NCBI RefSeq assembly: GCF_006265175.1 | Contig: NZ_VDCQ01000009.1 | Coordinates: 119,402 to 183,401 of the forward strand | Direction of reading: 5' to 3' | Length of the DNA: 64,000 bases | DNA from: Paenibacillus hemerocallicola | GTDB taxonomy: Bacteria; Bacillota; Bacilli; Paenibacillales; NBRC-103111 | Shown: positions 19,904-30,489 of the stretch, piece after piece | Position numbering within the stretch: position 1 is the first letter of the stretch | Layout of the letters: every line of letters starts with the position of its first letter | The notes under the pieces: generated by a model | Told to the model about the DNA's origin: nothing | Databases searched by the model: none | The model's input: the letters and a program-made list of their open reading frames with translations, nothing else | Translations under genes and position numbers: made by a program

Positions 19904-21205
19904 TTATTTCGCATTGGCAACGGCAAGCAATGCTTCTTCCCGGGAAAGCTCATGCAGGTTTCCGTAATTATAGATCCTGCCATTCGCCCCCTGCTCAAGC
20001 CTGGCATGGCTTTTCGTGTCCAATACTATCGGCGATCTCATCGCGTTAAGCCACTGCTCCCGAATCACTTCAAACTCATCGTGATCGGCAAGGACGATCA
20101 GACAGTCGGCATCGCGAACCGCTTCTGCGGCCGAGTGCAGCCGGATTGCTGCATCCGTCTCCCCTGCATGAGGATCGTGAGGCCATACCGAATATCCTTT
20201 CCGCTCCAGTAAATGAATAATTTCGAGCGCCGGACTTTCGCGCGTATCTCCGATATTTCCTTTATAGGTAATTCCGAATACGGCAATTTTGGCGCCCGAG
20301 TGAGGCGATGCCAGCTTTTCGACAAGACCGGCCACAAATGCGGGCATTGAATTGTTGATTTCGCGTGCGGTGCGCATTAACGGTGTAAGGTGAGGCGCTT
20401 TTTCGATCACGAAATACGGATCAACCGCAATGCAATGTCCTCCCACACCGGGACCGGGATGGTGGATGTTGACGCGCGGGTGCCGATTGGCGAGCCGGAT
20501 GACTTCCAGCGCATCAATTCCGGCATTTTCGGAAAGCTTCGCCAACTCGTTGGCGAGCGCAATATTGACATCCCTGAACGTATTTTCCATCAGTTTGGCC
20601 ATTTCCGCAGAAATGGCCGTCGTGATATGCACTTCTCCTTTTACGAAGGAGCGATATACGTCTGCTGCTTTTTCCCCCGACACTCGGTTGTATCCCCCGA
20701 TAATGCGGTTATTTTCCACCAGCTCCTTGAAAATGCTGCCTGGCAGCACTCGTTCCGGACAATGCGCCAAATAAATTTCGTCTCCGACTTGCCAGCCGGA
20801 AGCTTGAATGCATGGCCCGACGATCTCACTGGTCGTTCCCGGCGGAATCGTCGACTCTACAATGACGGTGTCCCCGATTTTTAAATAAGGCAAGATGGAT
20901 TCCGTCGCCGAAACTACATAATCCAGGTTGGCGGTATGATCCTCATTGACCGGGGTCGGTACGGCAATTATGAAAACGTCCGCCCGTTCGGGCTTCCCCG
21001 CAACTTTAAAGTGATGAGCAGCCCTCACTTGTTCGAACATTTCCTTCAACCCGGTTTCCTCAAGGTGGACCCGGCCTTCCTGAAGAGAAGCCACTACCTG
21101 CTCATTAATATCGACGCCGATCACTTCGAAGCCCGCCTTCGCAAACATTAAAGAAGTTGGAAAACCGATATATCCCAATCCGACTACACAAATTTTTCTT
21201 GTCAT
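19904..21205 (-). CDS. UDP-N-acetyl-D-mannosamine dehydrogenase-like (WecC type)
   Basis: Nucleotide-sugar 6-dehydrogenase of 433 aa that oxidises a UDP-hexosamine to the uronic acid with two NAD+. Rossmann motif VVGLGYIGFP, substrate segment AVPTPVNEDHTANL, ESTIPPGTT, catalytic cysteine in PGVGGHCIAVDPYF, and C-terminal NAD/sugar domain with GITYKGNIGDTRESPA. Best fits the WecC/EpsD branch (UDP-ManNAc to UDP-ManNAcA), and no UDP-GlcNAc 2-epimerase gene is in the window to supply it. Start at 21205 chosen by family N-terminus. A GATAC-N5-GTATC site lies 44 bp upstream. Confidence 0.88.
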   Translation of the reverse strand: MTRKICVVGLGYIGFPTSLMFAKAGFEVIGVDINEQVVASLQEGRVHLEETGLKEMFEQVRAAHHFKVAGKPERADVFIIAVPTPVNEDHTANLDYVVSATESILPYLKIGDTVIVESTIPPGTTSEIVGPCIQASGWQVGDEIYLAHCPERVLPGSIFKELVENNRIIGGYNRVSGEKAADVYRSFVKGEVHITTAISAEMAKLMENTFRDVNIALANELAKLSENAGIDALEVIRLANRHPRVNIHHPGPGVGGHCIAVDPYFVIEKAPHLTPLMRTAREINNSMPAFVAGLVEKLASPHSGAKIAVFGITYKGNIGDTRESPALEIIHLLERKGYSVWPHDPHAGETDAAIRLHSAAEAVRDADCLIVLADHDEFEVIREQWLNAMRSPIVLDTKSHARLEQGANGRIYNYGNLHELSREEALLAVANAK

Positions 21206-21248
21206 ATGACCCAGTTCACTCCTCATTCACCAAATAGCCCCCATTTCA

Positions 21249-21263
21249 GATACAAATCGTATC
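21249..21263. promoter_or_regulatory. XRE-type operator inside the EPS cluster
   Basis: Exact GATAC-N5-GTATC palindrome (GATACAAATCGTATC) in the short gap between the GT4 gene and the wecC-like gene, overlapping the GT4 stop codon by two bases. I find no good promoter around it on the minus strand, so it could act as a roadblock or mark an old promoter. Confidence 0.55.
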
Positions 21264-22527
21264 ATAGCGGTCGCGAGTATACGACATCGGTCCGGTTTCG
21301 ACCGATCACTTTCCGAAGCTCTCGTTCATACTCGCCCGCCAATGCTTCCCGCGAGAAGTGCTGCTTTACATATTCGAATCCGTCGCGGCCCAACCGTTCC
21401 GATAATTGGGAATCCCGGTACAGCATCATGATCTTCGTTTTGAACGATTCAGGCGATTCCGGATCAACGTAGTAGCCCGCGCCGCTCGTCTCGACAAGCT
21501 GCCGGGCTACCCCGTCGATTCCCAGCAAGATCGGCTTGGCACAGGACATGTAGTCGAATACCTTATTCGGATATACTGTCTTGAACGTTTCAATCTTTTG
21601 CAAGACGGCCGTGCACACGTCCGATGCCCGGCAAAAGTCGGGCATGTAGGCTTTGGGCTGCGGCGGTATAAAGAGCACATTGTTCAAATCCTTATCCTGA
21701 ACGTATTGCTGCAACCGTTCCTTCTCCATGCCGTCGCCGACAAGCACGAATACCAGATCCGGAATGTCCCGGCAAATTTCCGCTACCCGGATTAACGAAA
21801 TCAGATGGTTGGCCACACCGTGGGCCCCGAAATAAGAGACGACGAATTTATCGTGCAACTGGTAACGCTCTCGGACCCAGTTGTGTTTATCTCCGGGCTG
21901 GAATATATCCAGATCCGCTCCGTTCGGTATGAATATCAGCTTCTCCGCCGCAATTCCTTTCTTTCGAATCAATGCCTCCCTGAATGCAGGTGTCAGTACA
22001 TTGATTTTTGTAGCGTACTTATAAGACAGCTTCTCTACCAAATAAGCGGCCTTGATCAGCAAACCGTTCTTGAGCACGCCCGTATCTATTGCCGATTCCG
22101 GCCATAAATCCCGGACTTCGAATATCATCGGAATCCGCTTGAGCCAGCTCGCTATTATTCCCGTTATGCCTACGAATAGCGGAGGGGAAGTAACGATTAA
22201 GACATCGTGCTTGCCGACATGAAATAAGCAGGCGATAAGCGACGACAGCGTGAATGACATATAGGCCCATAATCTGCCGGCGAAGGAGGCATTGTATGCC
22301 TCGGATACGTAGGTTCGATAAACGGTAGTTTTATCCGTTTTTTTTTGTTTTGTAATGTATCTTCCCCGGTACTTCTCCTGTTTCTTTCCCGTCGAGTAAT
22401 TGACATTGCCGGCTACGACGGTAACTTCATGACCTTGCTCCTCCCAATACTTCGCAAACTGATTGAATCTCGAACCTCCCGGTTCACCGTCATCCAGAAA
22501 ATACTGATGCAGCAATAATATTCTCAA
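21262..22527 (-). CDS. Glycosyltransferase family 4 (WbuB-like)
   Basis: GT-B glycosyltransferase of about 421 aa. The core starts at LRILLLHQYFLDD with GGSRFNQFAKYW, as in WbuB/Fuc4NAc-GlcNAc-type transferases; the donor domain has IPNGADLDIF, PPQPKAYMPDFCRASD and DYMSCAKPILLGIDGVARQL with the nucleotide-sugar glutamate region changed. Start is uncertain: the frame is open to 22647, overlapping the previous gene by 86 bp, but homology begins at a TTG (22527) behind AAAGGACG. No ATG fits. Cytosolic face of the membrane; likely adds one sugar of the repeat. Confidence 0.85.
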   Translation of the reverse strand: MRILLLHQYFLDDGEPGGSRFNQFAKYWEEQGHEVTVVAGNVNYSTGKKQEKYRGRYITKQKKTDKTTVYRTYVSEAYNASFAGRLWAYMSFTLSSLIACLFHVGKHDVLIVTSPPLFVGITGIIASWLKRIPMIFEVRDLWPESAIDTGVLKNGLLIKAAYLVEKLSYKYATKINVLTPAFREALIRKKGIAAEKLIFIPNGADLDIFQPGDKHNWVRERYQLHDKFVVSYFGAHGVANHLISLIRVAEICRDIPDLVFVLVGDGMEKERLQQYVQDKDLNNVLFIPPQPKAYMPDFCRASDVCTAVLQKIETFKTVYPNKVFDYMSCAKPILLGIDGVARQLVETSGAGYYVDPESPESFKTKIMMLYRDSQLSERLGRDGFEYVKQHFSREALAGEYERELRKVIGRNRTDVVYSRPL

Positions 22528-22561
22528 ACGATGCTCACGTCCTTTTGCATAATGACCTCGT

Positions 22562-23803
22562 TCAGCCGCTGAGCTTGATCTTGCTTCTTCGGGAGAAATT
22601 TCTAACAATCGCGGCCGCATTTTTGACAATATCGAAATCTTGCGCAACCCGGCTTTGACCGGCTTTGCCGATTTGGCTCCTCAGCACGTGCTCCCGTATT
22701 AACAATTCGAGCTTTTCCGCCAACTGATCAGCGTTCTTCTCTTCGATTAAAAAACCGGATCCTTCCGTAATCAGTTCGCCAATGCCTCCGGTATCCGTAG
22801 ATACGACCGGAACGCCGTACCCCATTGCCTCCATGAGAGCGACCGGTATCCCCTCCCGTTCTTTGTCGTCGGTAACGATGCTCGGCAGTACGACGATGTC
22901 AACCTCACGCTCGCGGTACATAGCCATGATCCGATCATGTGGAACTCGGCCCAGCAAGGTGAAGCGGCTTTGCAGACCCGCTTGCTCGATTTGCCGCACT
23001 AGCTGTTCCTGCAAGGGACCATCTCCCATAAGCAGGCAAGTAAAATCCGTGCTGCCTCGTTCGGCAATCATTTTGCAAGCCTCGATCAAGTAGCGATGTC
23101 CTTTTTTCTCGATCAGGTTTGCCGGACAAGCGATGACGACGTTCGACCTAATGCGGGAGACAGGTGCGCTGCGGCTAGCCTCAGGCATCCATACGCCCAT
23201 ATAAATAATTTTTATTTTATCGCGGTACTGATCGCCGACGATGCCCAGCAGCTCTTTCCTTCCGTCCTCCGCGATGCATCTCGTAAAAGCTGCTGAAGCT
23301 ACCTTCAGCTTCAGCATATTGTTTTCCGCGATATCCCACCTATGGAGCGTCATGCTCCAGGGGATTCCTGAAATTCGCGAGGCGATATACCCCATCGTCG
23401 CAGTCGTGGAGCCCCAATGTACGTGGATGTGACTAATTTCTTCCTTGTCGAACCGTTTACCGATAAAGACCCCTTTAGGAAGCACCGATAAATTCTTGAT
23501 CAGCATTTTGACGTTTCTGGAGCAGATGAATATGTCCCGCAGCAGACTCCATACACGCCGATCGATCAGCAAATATAAACAAAGCAAAAGCAGCATTTTA
23601 ACATTGATCAGAGGAAGACGGACGGAGTCGTCGACAAGCTGCTTCGCTTTGTCGTGAAAAACGGCGTTGTCCGGGCTTCTCGGCACGATCACCACTTGAT
23701 GTCCCAAAGCTCTGAGAGCCCGGACCTCCTCAATGATAAACGTCTCCCCTTTTCCCCAAGGGGTGCTTGCGGTAACATACATCACTTTCTTCATGTTTGG
23801 CAT
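22562..23803 (-). CDS. Glycosyltransferase family 4
   Basis: 413-aa GT-B enzyme. N-terminal acceptor domain with STPWGKGETFIIEEVRAL and HVHWGSTTATMGYIAS, C-terminal donor domain with LIEKKGHRYLIEA, GDGPLQEQL, GREVP-like VPHDRIMAMY and the E-x7-E motif EGIPVALMEAMGYGVPVVSTDTGGI. Substrate not predictable. The ribosome site AGAGGAGG stands close to the first ATG (3 nt); the ATG three codons further is an alternative. It lies 15 bp after the dehydrogenase gene. Confidence 0.92.
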   Translation of the reverse strand: MPNMKKVMYVTASTPWGKGETFIIEEVRALRALGHQVVIVPRSPDNAVFHDKAKQLVDDSVRLPLINVKMLLLLCLYLLIDRRVWSLLRDIFICSRNVKMLIKNLSVLPKGVFIGKRFDKEEISHIHVHWGSTTATMGYIASRISGIPWSMTLHRWDIAENNMLKLKVASAAFTRCIAEDGRKELLGIVGDQYRDKIKIIYMGVWMPEASRSAPVSRIRSNVVIACPANLIEKKGHRYLIEACKMIAERGSTDFTCLLMGDGPLQEQLVRQIEQAGLQSRFTLLGRVPHDRIMAMYREREVDIVVLPSIVTDDKEREGIPVALMEAMGYGVPVVSTDTGGIGELITEGSGFLIEEKNADQLAEKLELLIREHVLRSQIGKAGQSRVAQDFDIVKNAAAIVRNFSRRSKIKLSG

Positions 23804-23818
23804 CGTCCTCCTCTGCCG

Positions 23819-25099
23819 TTACAATCTGCAATAGGTAACGTTCTCGGGGCAAGCGGCTACTTCCAGAACGCTCTTGACATCGAACACAATGCCCCTCCCA
23901 TCCCTCAGCATCGAGGTGATCCTGTTCCACCCGGAGACGGCGAAGTCTTGATGGGGAACGGCCAACAAAATAACGTCGCTCTCTTCAAGCCGCTCGGCAG
24001 GCACTACGGAAAGCCCGTACTCGTGCTGGACTTCCTCCGGATCGGCCAACGGGTCGCACAGCTGAACCCGGATTCCGAAGTCTTGCAGCTCTCTTACAAT
24101 GTCGACGATTTTGGAATTCCGGATATCGGGTACATTTTCTTTAAACGTCACGCCCATTACCGTTACGAGAGCCTCTTGCACCGGAATCCCGCTCAAAATC
24201 ATTTGCTTGACCAGCGAGGTGACAATAAACTGTCCCATGCCGTCGTTGATTCTTCTTCCGGCAAGAATGACCTGCGGATGATAACCGACGCTCTCCGCCT
24301 TGTAGGTTAAATAGTAAGGATCCACTCCGATGCAATGTCCTCCGACCAACCCCGGAGTAAAGGAAAGGAAGTTCCATTTCGTCCCTGCCGCCCGCAATAC
24401 TTCGGAAGTGTCGATATCGAGCCGGTCAAAAATGATCGCCAGCTCGTTCATTAAGGCGATATTTAAATCTCGCTGCGTATTTTCAATGACCTTGGCCGCT
24501 TCCGCCACCTTAATGGATGGTGCGCGATATACGCCCGCATCGACGACCATGCCATACATATCCGCTATTACATTGAGCGTTTGTTCATTCTGACCGGAAA
24601 CCACCTTGACGATTTTTTTGAACGTATGATTTTTGTCACCGGGATTAATACGCTCCGGCGAGTACCCGACGAAAAAGTCCGTTCCGGCCACGAGTCCCGA
24701 ATGCTTCTCGAGAACGGGGATGCAAATCTCCTCGGTTGTTCCCGGATAAACAGTCGATTCGTAGACGAGAATGCTTCCTTTGCGGAGGTTGCGGCCGACG
24801 GTTTGAGACGCGCTTATCAACGGACCCAAATCCGGTTTTTTTGCATGATCGATCGGTGTGGGAACCGCCACTATAATAAAGTCGCATTCTTGAAGTCGTG
24901 TTTCGTCCGTCGTAAAATCGATCGATGCTTTACTTAAGTCTTCCCGGCTCACTTCTCCCGTAGAGTCCATGTGACGCTGGAGAGTAGAGATTCTGTGAGG
25001 ATTTATGTCGAAGCCTACTACGGGCTGCAACTCTCCGAATGCTACTGCGACGGGCAATCCGACATAACCTAAACCTACGACTCCGATTGTTCTGTTCAT
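23819..25099 (-). CDS. UDP-N-acetylglucosamine 6-dehydrogenase-like (TviB/WbpO type)
   Basis: Second nucleotide-sugar dehydrogenase, 426 aa. Motifs: [42 protein letters not shown], catalytic Cys in [20 protein letters not shown], and [15 protein letters not shown]. The PDL and YYLTYKA signatures place it with TviB/WbpO enzymes that make UDP-GlcNAcA or UDP-GalNAcA. The neighbouring CapI/TviC-like epimerase, whose stop overlaps its ATG (ATGA), fits a two-step route to UDP-GalNAcA or UDP-GalA. It therefore differs in likely substrate from the WecC-like enzyme at 19904. Confidence 0.9.
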   Translation of the reverse strand: MNRTIGVVGLGYVGLPVAVAFGELQPVVGFDINPHRISTLQRHMDSTGEVSREDLSKASIDFTTDETRLQECDFIIVAVPTPIDHAKKPDLGPLISASQTVGRNLRKGSILVYESTVYPGTTEEICIPVLEKHSGLVAGTDFFVGYSPERINPGDKNHTFKKIVKVVSGQNEQTLNVIADMYGMVVDAGVYRAPSIKVAEAAKVIENTQRDLNIALMNELAIIFDRLDIDTSEVLRAAGTKWNFLSFTPGLVGGHCIGVDPYYLTYKAESVGYHPQVILAGRRINDGMGQFIVTSLVKQMILSGIPVQEALVTVMGVTFKENVPDIRNSKIVDIVRELQDFGIRVQLCDPLADPEEVQHEYGLSVVPAERLEESDVILLAVPHQDFAVSGWNRITSMLRDGRGIVFDVKSVLEVAACPENVTYCRL

Positions 25100-26112
25100 C
25101 TGCTCGTCACCCCATAGTAGCTGGTATACCACTCCGCAAATTTTCCGATTCCGTCACTTATCGACGTCCTTGGCTTAAATCCGACATCCCTCATCAGATC
25201 TACCACATCGGCATACGTTTCCGGCACATCGCCAGCCTGGAGAGGCATGAACTCTTTGATCGCTTTGCGACCGAGCTTTTTCTCCAGCACCGTAATAAAT
25301 TCCAGCAGCTCCACCGGCTGGTTGTTGCCGATATTGTACACTTTGAAAGGCGCGTAGCTCGTGCCGGGATCCGGACTGTCGCCGGACCAGAGCGGGTACG
25401 GTTCGGGCTTTTTGTGGGTCAGCCTGTAAATAGCCTCCACGATGTCATCGATATATGTGAAATCGCGCCTCATTTTCCCGTGGTTGAATACTTGAATCGG
25501 CTCGCCGGCCAGAATCGCTTTCGTAAACAAGAACAGCGCCATATCGGGTCTTCCCCAAGGTCCGTATACGGTAAAAAACCGAAGGCCTGTCGTCGGCAGT
25601 CCGAATAGATGGCTGTAAGTATGGGCCATCAATTCATTCGCTTTTTTCGTAGCGGCGTAAAGGCTGATCGGATGATCGACATTATGATGCACGGAAAAAG
25701 GCATTTTCGTATTCGCTCCGTAAACCGAGCTCGATGAAGCGTAAATCAGATGCTCCACGCCGTGGTGACGGCAAGCCTCCAGAATGTTGACGAACCCCGT
25801 TATGTTGGAATCGATATAGGCATGGGGGTTGACCAGACTGTAGCGGACGCCGGCTTGCGCGGCCAAATTGATCACGATCTTCGGCTTATGCTGCTCGAAC
25901 AAAAGGGAGACCGCTTCGCGGTCTTCCAGGCTCGACCTTACAAAAACGAAATTTCGCTCCGCATTCAACATATTCAATCGGTCTTCCTTCAACGAAACAT
26001 CGTAATACGGATTCACATTGTCCAGACCGATCACTTCATTTCCTTCCTCCAACAGCCGTTTGGCTACGTGAAAACCGATAAAGCCTGCTGCGCCCGTTAC
26101 TAAAATCGACAA
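25096..26112 (-). CDS. NAD-dependent sugar epimerase (UDP-glucuronate 4-epimerase/TviC-like)
   Basis: SDR-family nucleotide-sugar epimerase of 338 aa. NAD motif [34 protein letters not shown] (typical of CapI-type UDP-GlcA 4-epimerases), catalytic S-x24-YxxxK as [14 protein letters not shown] ... YAATKKANE, and [14 protein letters not shown]. No ATG fits the start; TTG at 26112 follows AGAGGTG and begins the family N-terminus. Coupled to the TviB/WbpO-like dehydrogenase by ATGA. Whether the substrate is glucuronate or N-acetylglucosaminuronate cannot be decided. Confidence 0.9.
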   Translation of the reverse strand: MSILVTGAAGFIGFHVAKRLLEEGNEVIGLDNVNPYYDVSLKEDRLNMLNAERNFVFVRSSLEDREAVSLLFEQHKPKIVINLAAQAGVRYSLVNPHAYIDSNITGFVNILEACRHHGVEHLIYASSSSVYGANTKMPFSVHHNVDHPISLYAATKKANELMAHTYSHLFGLPTTGLRFFTVYGPWGRPDMALFLFTKAILAGEPIQVFNHGKMRRDFTYIDDIVEAIYRLTHKKPEPYPLWSGDSPDPGTSYAPFKVYNIGNNQPVELLEFITVLEKKLGRKAIKEFMPLQAGDVPETYADVVDLMRDVGFKPRTSISDGIGKFAEWYTSYYGVTSR

Positions 26113-26147
26113 GAACAACACCTCTTCTTCATTAAATTGAAATGCAT

Positions 26148-28103
26148 TTATTTCGCTTGTTCCTCGAGCCATGCCTGAAACATTAAAATATCCCATAAGT
26201 ATCCGTGCCAGTTACGCGTCCCGTTCAGATGCTCGGTCCACTTCCGCCTGATCGGCTCGGCTTGAAAATATCCTTGCTTGTTCAATCGGTCCTCATCGAT
26301 CAAATGCTCGGCCCACTCTCTCATCGGCCCCCTCAGCCAAGAATCGATCGGAACGCTAAATCCTTGCTTCGGTCGATCCATTAACGATTCGGGGACATAC
26401 TTGTGCAGCACTTGCCTGAGCAGCCACTTTCCTTTTCCGTCCCTGATTTTCATAGAAAGCGGAAGTCTCCAAGCGAATTCGACGACCCGGTGGTCCAGCA
26501 TGGGAATCCGGGACTCCAGACTGACTCCCATTCCGGCCCGGTCCACCTTGACCAATATGTCGTCGGGCAAGTAGCTGATGCTGTCATAGTACATCATGGT
26601 CTCATAGTAGTTGGAAAGGCCCTTCGGGATAACGGAATCGAACACGGTGACAGGCTCGTGTCCGCCGATCACAACCGACTCGGGGTACTGCCAATGGGAT
26701 ATCGATCTCCGATACAGCCTGGATGAGTCCTTGACGCTTAAAAGCTCTGCCAATGTGTACATCTTATCCCCGATATGCCGCTGTCCGCCGGCTTTATGCG
26801 GCGATAACCAACTCGAATGTTTATTCCAGGTTTCCTGCGGGATGAGGCGGATCATCTTGGACAACCCTTTTCTGCCGAAATAAGGGACCGAGCTGATTTT
26901 GCGCCAGACGTCATCGTTTTTAAAATATCGGCCGTAGCCTCCGAACAACTCGTCGCCTCCATCCCCGGACAAAGACACCGTTACGTGTCTTTTGGCTAAC
27001 TGGGAGACCAAATAAGTCGGGATTTGCGAAGAATCGGAAAACGGCTCGTCATACAAGGAGGGAAGCAACGGAATTACATCCATCGCTTCCCTCGGTGTCA
27101 CATATAGTTCGGTATGATCGGTTCCCAAATGACGAGAAACTTCCTTAGCCTGTTCGGCCTCATTATAGCCCTTCTCATAAAAGCCGATCGTAAACGTTTT
27201 GATCGGCGCCGCGCTTTGCGACTGCATCAACGCGACTATGGCGGAAGAATCGATGCCTCCTGACAAAAAAGCTCCGAGCGGAACGTCCGCGACCATTTGC
27301 TGACTAACCGCTTCTTTCAGAAGGGAATCTAGCTTCTCGACCGCTTCTGCGTCGCCCCCCGTAAATTGGGCCGATTTGCTGGAGTTGACCGTCTGTTCGA
27401 CGGTCCAATACGAATTCTGTATAATCTCCCCCGTATTCGTATTCAAGCTCAGCATGCTCCCGGGCTTCAGCTTATACATGGAACTGTATATGGAATACGG
27501 GGCAGGGATGTAGTTATGGCGCAAATACAGGGTGAGCGCATCCCTGTTAATTTGCATGGAACATTTCGAATGGGCTTTGATCGCCTTCAGCTCTGAACCG
27601 AAGAAGAAAACGTTGCCGTTCCAGCCATAATAAAGCGGCTTCTCGCCCATTCGGTCGCGCGCCAGATGAAGCACCCTGCGTTCCCTGTCCCACAAAGCCA
27701 ATGAAAACATCCCGACGAATTGCTGAATCGCCCTCTCCAGTCCCCATCGTTCGATGCAGAGCAGCATAATCTCGGTATCGGAATGCCCGCGCAGCTTGGC
27801 AACCGCATCCGGACACTCCGTCTCCAGCGCTTCTCTGATTTTCTTATAATTATAAATTTCGCCGTTAAACACGATGATGTACCTGCCGCTCTGGGAATGC
27901 ATCGGCTGATGGCCCTCGGCCGATAAATCCATGATGGACAGTCTTCTATGCCCCATTGCCAATCCGATATCCGGATCAACCCAAAATCCGCTTGAATTCG
28001 GTCCGCGATGGATGATTTTTTCCGTCATGTTGACGATTTCGGTCACCATTTCGTCGCCCGAACGTGTACCGCTTCTTTCAAAGAAACCGGCGATTCCGCA
28101 CAT
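26148..28103 (-). CDS. Asparagine synthase-type amidotransferase (WbpS/AsnB-like)
   Basis: 651-aa class II glutamine amidotransferase. Cys2 (MCGIAGFF) is the glutaminase nucleophile, with [10 protein letters not shown] and FNGEIYNY; the synthetase half has the PP-loop FLSGGIDSS (about 280-287) and [12 protein letters not shown]. In surface-polysaccharide clusters this family converts uronic acids to their amides (WbpS in Pseudomonas aeruginosa O6 is the model). Next to a dehydrogenase and epimerase that would yield GalNAcA or GalA, amidation of that acid is the likely job. True asparagine synthesis cannot be excluded. Ribosome site AAGGGAG. Confidence 0.9.
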   Translation of the reverse strand: MCGIAGFFERSGTRSGDEMVTEIVNMTEKIIHRGPNSSGFWVDPDIGLAMGHRRLSIMDLSAEGHQPMHSQSGRYIIVFNGEIYNYKKIREALETECPDAVAKLRGHSDTEIMLLCIERWGLERAIQQFVGMFSLALWDRERRVLHLARDRMGEKPLYYGWNGNVFFFGSELKAIKAHSKCSMQINRDALTLYLRHNYIPAPYSIYSSMYKLKPGSMLSLNTNTGEIIQNSYWTVEQTVNSSKSAQFTGGDAEAVEKLDSLLKEAVSQQMVADVPLGAFLSGGIDSSAIVALMQSQSAAPIKTFTIGFYEKGYNEAEQAKEVSRHLGTDHTELYVTPREAMDVIPLLPSLYDEPFSDSSQIPTYLVSQLAKRHVTVSLSGDGGDELFGGYGRYFKNDDVWRKISSVPYFGRKGLSKMIRLIPQETWNKHSSWLSPHKAGGQRHIGDKMYTLAELLSVKDSSRLYRRSISHWQYPESVVIGGHEPVTVFDSVIPKGLSNYYETMMYYDSISYLPDDILVKVDRAGMGVSLESRIPMLDHRVVEFAWRLPLSMKIRDGKGKWLLRQVLHKYVPESLMDRPKQGFSVPIDSWLRGPMREWAEHLIDEDRLNKQGYFQAEPIRRKWTEHLNGTRNWHGYLWDILMFQAWLEEQAK

Positions 28104-28127
28104 ACATCTGCTCCCTTATCGTAATGA

Positions 28128-29192
28128 TTACATGACGGACGCATACTGTCCGACGATTCCGCCTACTTCGAAATGCTGCTCCAGTTTGACCGAAGCTTTG
28201 CGATCGGGTCTGGCGAACCAATCCTCTTTCCATCCAATTGTATCTATAAGCCGGTCGGACTGACCGGTTAACTCCATAATCTCCCCGGTACCTCCCGGAT
28301 GGCGTATGGCGAGCACCGGACAGCTTAGAGCGATCGCTTCCAGCAACACATTGGGCAGTCCTTCAAAAAAGGAAGACAGCACAAAAAGATCGGCATGCTT
28401 TAGCCAGCAATACGGATTTTCTTGAAAACCCGCGAATATGACCCGATCATGCAGTCCTAGGGAGTAAGTCAAGCTGCGAAGCTCATTCTCGAGCGGTCCG
28501 GTCCCGAGAATCCATAATCTCGCATCAGGTCTGACCATAAGCAGATCCGGGACGGATTCGATCAAACGCGCAAACCCCTTCTCATGAGAAAGCCGCCCGA
28601 TCGCTACGATATTCGTACCGGCTTTGCCCGCAAAAGGGTTTTCTCCCGATCCGGCCTTTCGTTTAATCGTATCGATATCGACGGGATTGTAGATTTGTCT
28701 CATCTTCCCGGCTGGAATTTGGAAATGGTCTTCCAAATCCTTCATCATAAATCGAGATTGGCACACGATCAGATCCGCTTTCTTGTAAAACGTTCTATAC
28801 AGATACGGCCATAGAAAAGCAAGCTTGCCGTGTTTGATGCTGTAGGAGACAATACTACCCTCCCTAATAATCAGCTTTACCCGTTTGGCCAAAAATGGCC
28901 GCAATAGAACAAGCGCAATATTCAAATAACCCAATGTAGAGAAAATCGTGTCGGGCTTCAGTTTCCACACGAGCTTCAATAAAGGAATGAACATGTATCT
29001 GACCCGCTTGACCCCCAGATCGTAAATACTGATATTAGGGGGCAATTGCTTGACATAGGGCCCTTCGAAAGCAACTACGGCCAGGCTGACGTCAAACTTT
29101 GCCGGATCCAAGTGCTTCAACAGAATCAGCAGGACGCGTTCGGCTCCGCCACCGTTCAAGGACGGAAGCATAAACAGTACTTTTCTTCGCAT
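28128..29192 (-). CDS. Glycosyltransferase family 4
   Basis: 354-aa GT-B enzyme starting at MRRKVLFMLPSLNGGGAERV, the glycine-rich acceptor loop of GT4 proteins. Donor domain: IGRLSHEKGFARLIES, LGTGPLENELRSLT, and FFEGLPNVLLEAIALSCPVLA with the E-x7-E pair. The ATG at 29192 has GAGGTGG upstream; the frame is open further but unsupported. Unusually, its first 101 bp overlap the end of the polymerase gene in another frame, more than the other junctions of the cluster. Confidence 0.92.
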   Translation of the reverse strand: MRRKVLFMLPSLNGGGAERVLLILLKHLDPAKFDVSLAVVAFEGPYVKQLPPNISIYDLGVKRVRYMFIPLLKLVWKLKPDTIFSTLGYLNIALVLLRPFLAKRVKLIIREGSIVSYSIKHGKLAFLWPYLYRTFYKKADLIVCQSRFMMKDLEDHFQIPAGKMRQIYNPVDIDTIKRKAGSGENPFAGKAGTNIVAIGRLSHEKGFARLIESVPDLLMVRPDARLWILGTGPLENELRSLTYSLGLHDRVIFAGFQENPYCWLKHADLFVLSSFFEGLPNVLLEAIALSCPVLAIRHPGGTGEIMELTGQSDRLIDTIGWKEDWFARPDRKASVKLEQHFEVGGIVGQYASVM

Positions 29193-30489
29193 GACGTTCG
29201 ACCACCTCATGTAGATCTTGCGGGGGATTCGCTTTGTAATAAGCCGCGATGCATAGAAACGCAAGGGATATGATGAACGGTCGGAACATTAAAATGTCAT
29301 CATTAAAGAAACCCTCGATTGCGAAAATAAGCACAAATACGACTCCCCGCGTTTCTTTCTGGCGAAAAAAAAAGGAAAGAAGTCTGAAGCAGGCGTACGC
29401 AACGACGAGCAGTCCAACAATACCGTAGTCACTCCAGAGGAGCAGATATAAATTGTGCGGACCGATTGGCTGCGAATCGGAATACCCGGTTCCGTATCCG
29501 AATATAGGCGACTTTAACGCATGTTGATAATATTGTTCCGCCAAATATACCCGACTGTCCTGCAAGACGGCATCATCCTGGCCCTGAACGAAGCCGAGTA
29601 CATTCTCCAGACGTTCCTTACCGTCAAATACCGAGAAGAAACGGCTCCCTCCCATTAAGGCAAATCCGGCGGCTATGGAAACGTACACGAGAAGCGAGCA
29701 AACCAAGAGCTTGACCACGTGCTTCAGACGCTCCCCGCTCCGAACTTTCAAAATCGCGGAGCATACATAGGCTGCGATTGTAAAACTGCAAATAACGAGA
29801 CCGCCTCTGGAAAACGTTACGAAGACCCCAATAGCCGTTATGCAGCATAACAGCATGTCTGCGACTCGAAGCCGGTTCCAGTCCAAGCTCAAAATGAGCA
29901 GGAGCACTAACGTAAAAGCCCCGGTATTCGGATTAACGGCAAAACCCGCGGCTCGTCCGGTTACTCTAGTAAATAAGTCAACGTACACTACATCCAAAAT
30001 GACCGTAACGAAATAGGCCAATAGCGAAATAATGAAAATAAAACGGATGTATCGCTGCAAGCTGCCAATTCGTCCGAACGAAAGAAACGACAGAAGGAAC
30101 ACCAGATTCAATGCTTGCAAAGTCCCGTTATTCACGATCGAGACATTGGCACCCGGATGAAAACAGTACAATATGCCCATTACCGAAATAATATAGTAAA
30201 ACAGCACCGCTTCTTTGGAAAAGGCATACAACGAAAGCAGTCCTTTTCCCTGGTCCCGGACGATATCTTTGCAGAACACGTACAGCAGAATCGCTCCGGG
30301 CAAGCCGAGCGCAAGTATGATCGGCGCCGCCGGCAGCATCTGATGGTTGGACATGTAAAAATCGGTAGAGGTCAGGAAAAAGACGGTTATGAGTGACACA
30401 TACGGAATAAGAAATAAATGGATTAAGCTTCTGCCGAACGATATGGATATGTCTGATCGCTTCAACTTCCGCGAATGATAATAGCTCAT
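29092..30489 (-). CDS. wzy: O-antigen polymerase/ligase family membrane protein (Wzy-like)
   Basis: 465-aa protein with about eleven membrane helices and a large outer loop, the Wzy_C topology. The loop holds DSRVYLAEQYYQHALKSPIFGYGTGYSDSQPIGPHNLYLLLWSDYGIVG, the conserved block (H-N near the end) of O-antigen ligases and polymerases. It would polymerise lipid-linked repeat units on the outer membrane face. It is the only polymerase-type gene of the locus. ATG overlaps the stop of the upstream GT4 gene (ATGA). Confidence 0.88.
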   Translation of the reverse strand: MSYYHSRKLKRSDISISFGRSLIHLFLIPYVSLITVFFLTSTDFYMSNHQMLPAAPIILALGLPGAILLYVFCKDIVRDQGKGLLSLYAFSKEAVLFYYIISVMGILYCFHPGANVSIVNNGTLQALNLVFLLSFLSFGRIGSLQRYIRFIFIISLLAYFVTVILDVVYVDLFTRVTGRAAGFAVNPNTGAFTLVLLLILSLDWNRLRVADMLLCCITAIGVFVTFSRGGLVICSFTIAAYVCSAILKVRSGERLKHVVKLLVCSLLVYVSIAAGFALMGGSRFFSVFDGKERLENVLGFVQGQDDAVLQDSRVYLAEQYYQHALKSPIFGYGTGYSDSQPIGPHNLYLLLWSDYGIVGLLVVAYACFRLLSFFFRQKETRGVVFVLIFAIEGFFNDDILMFRPFIISLAFLCIAAYYKANPPQDLHEVVERHAKKSTVYASVLERWRSRTRPADSVEALGSGKV

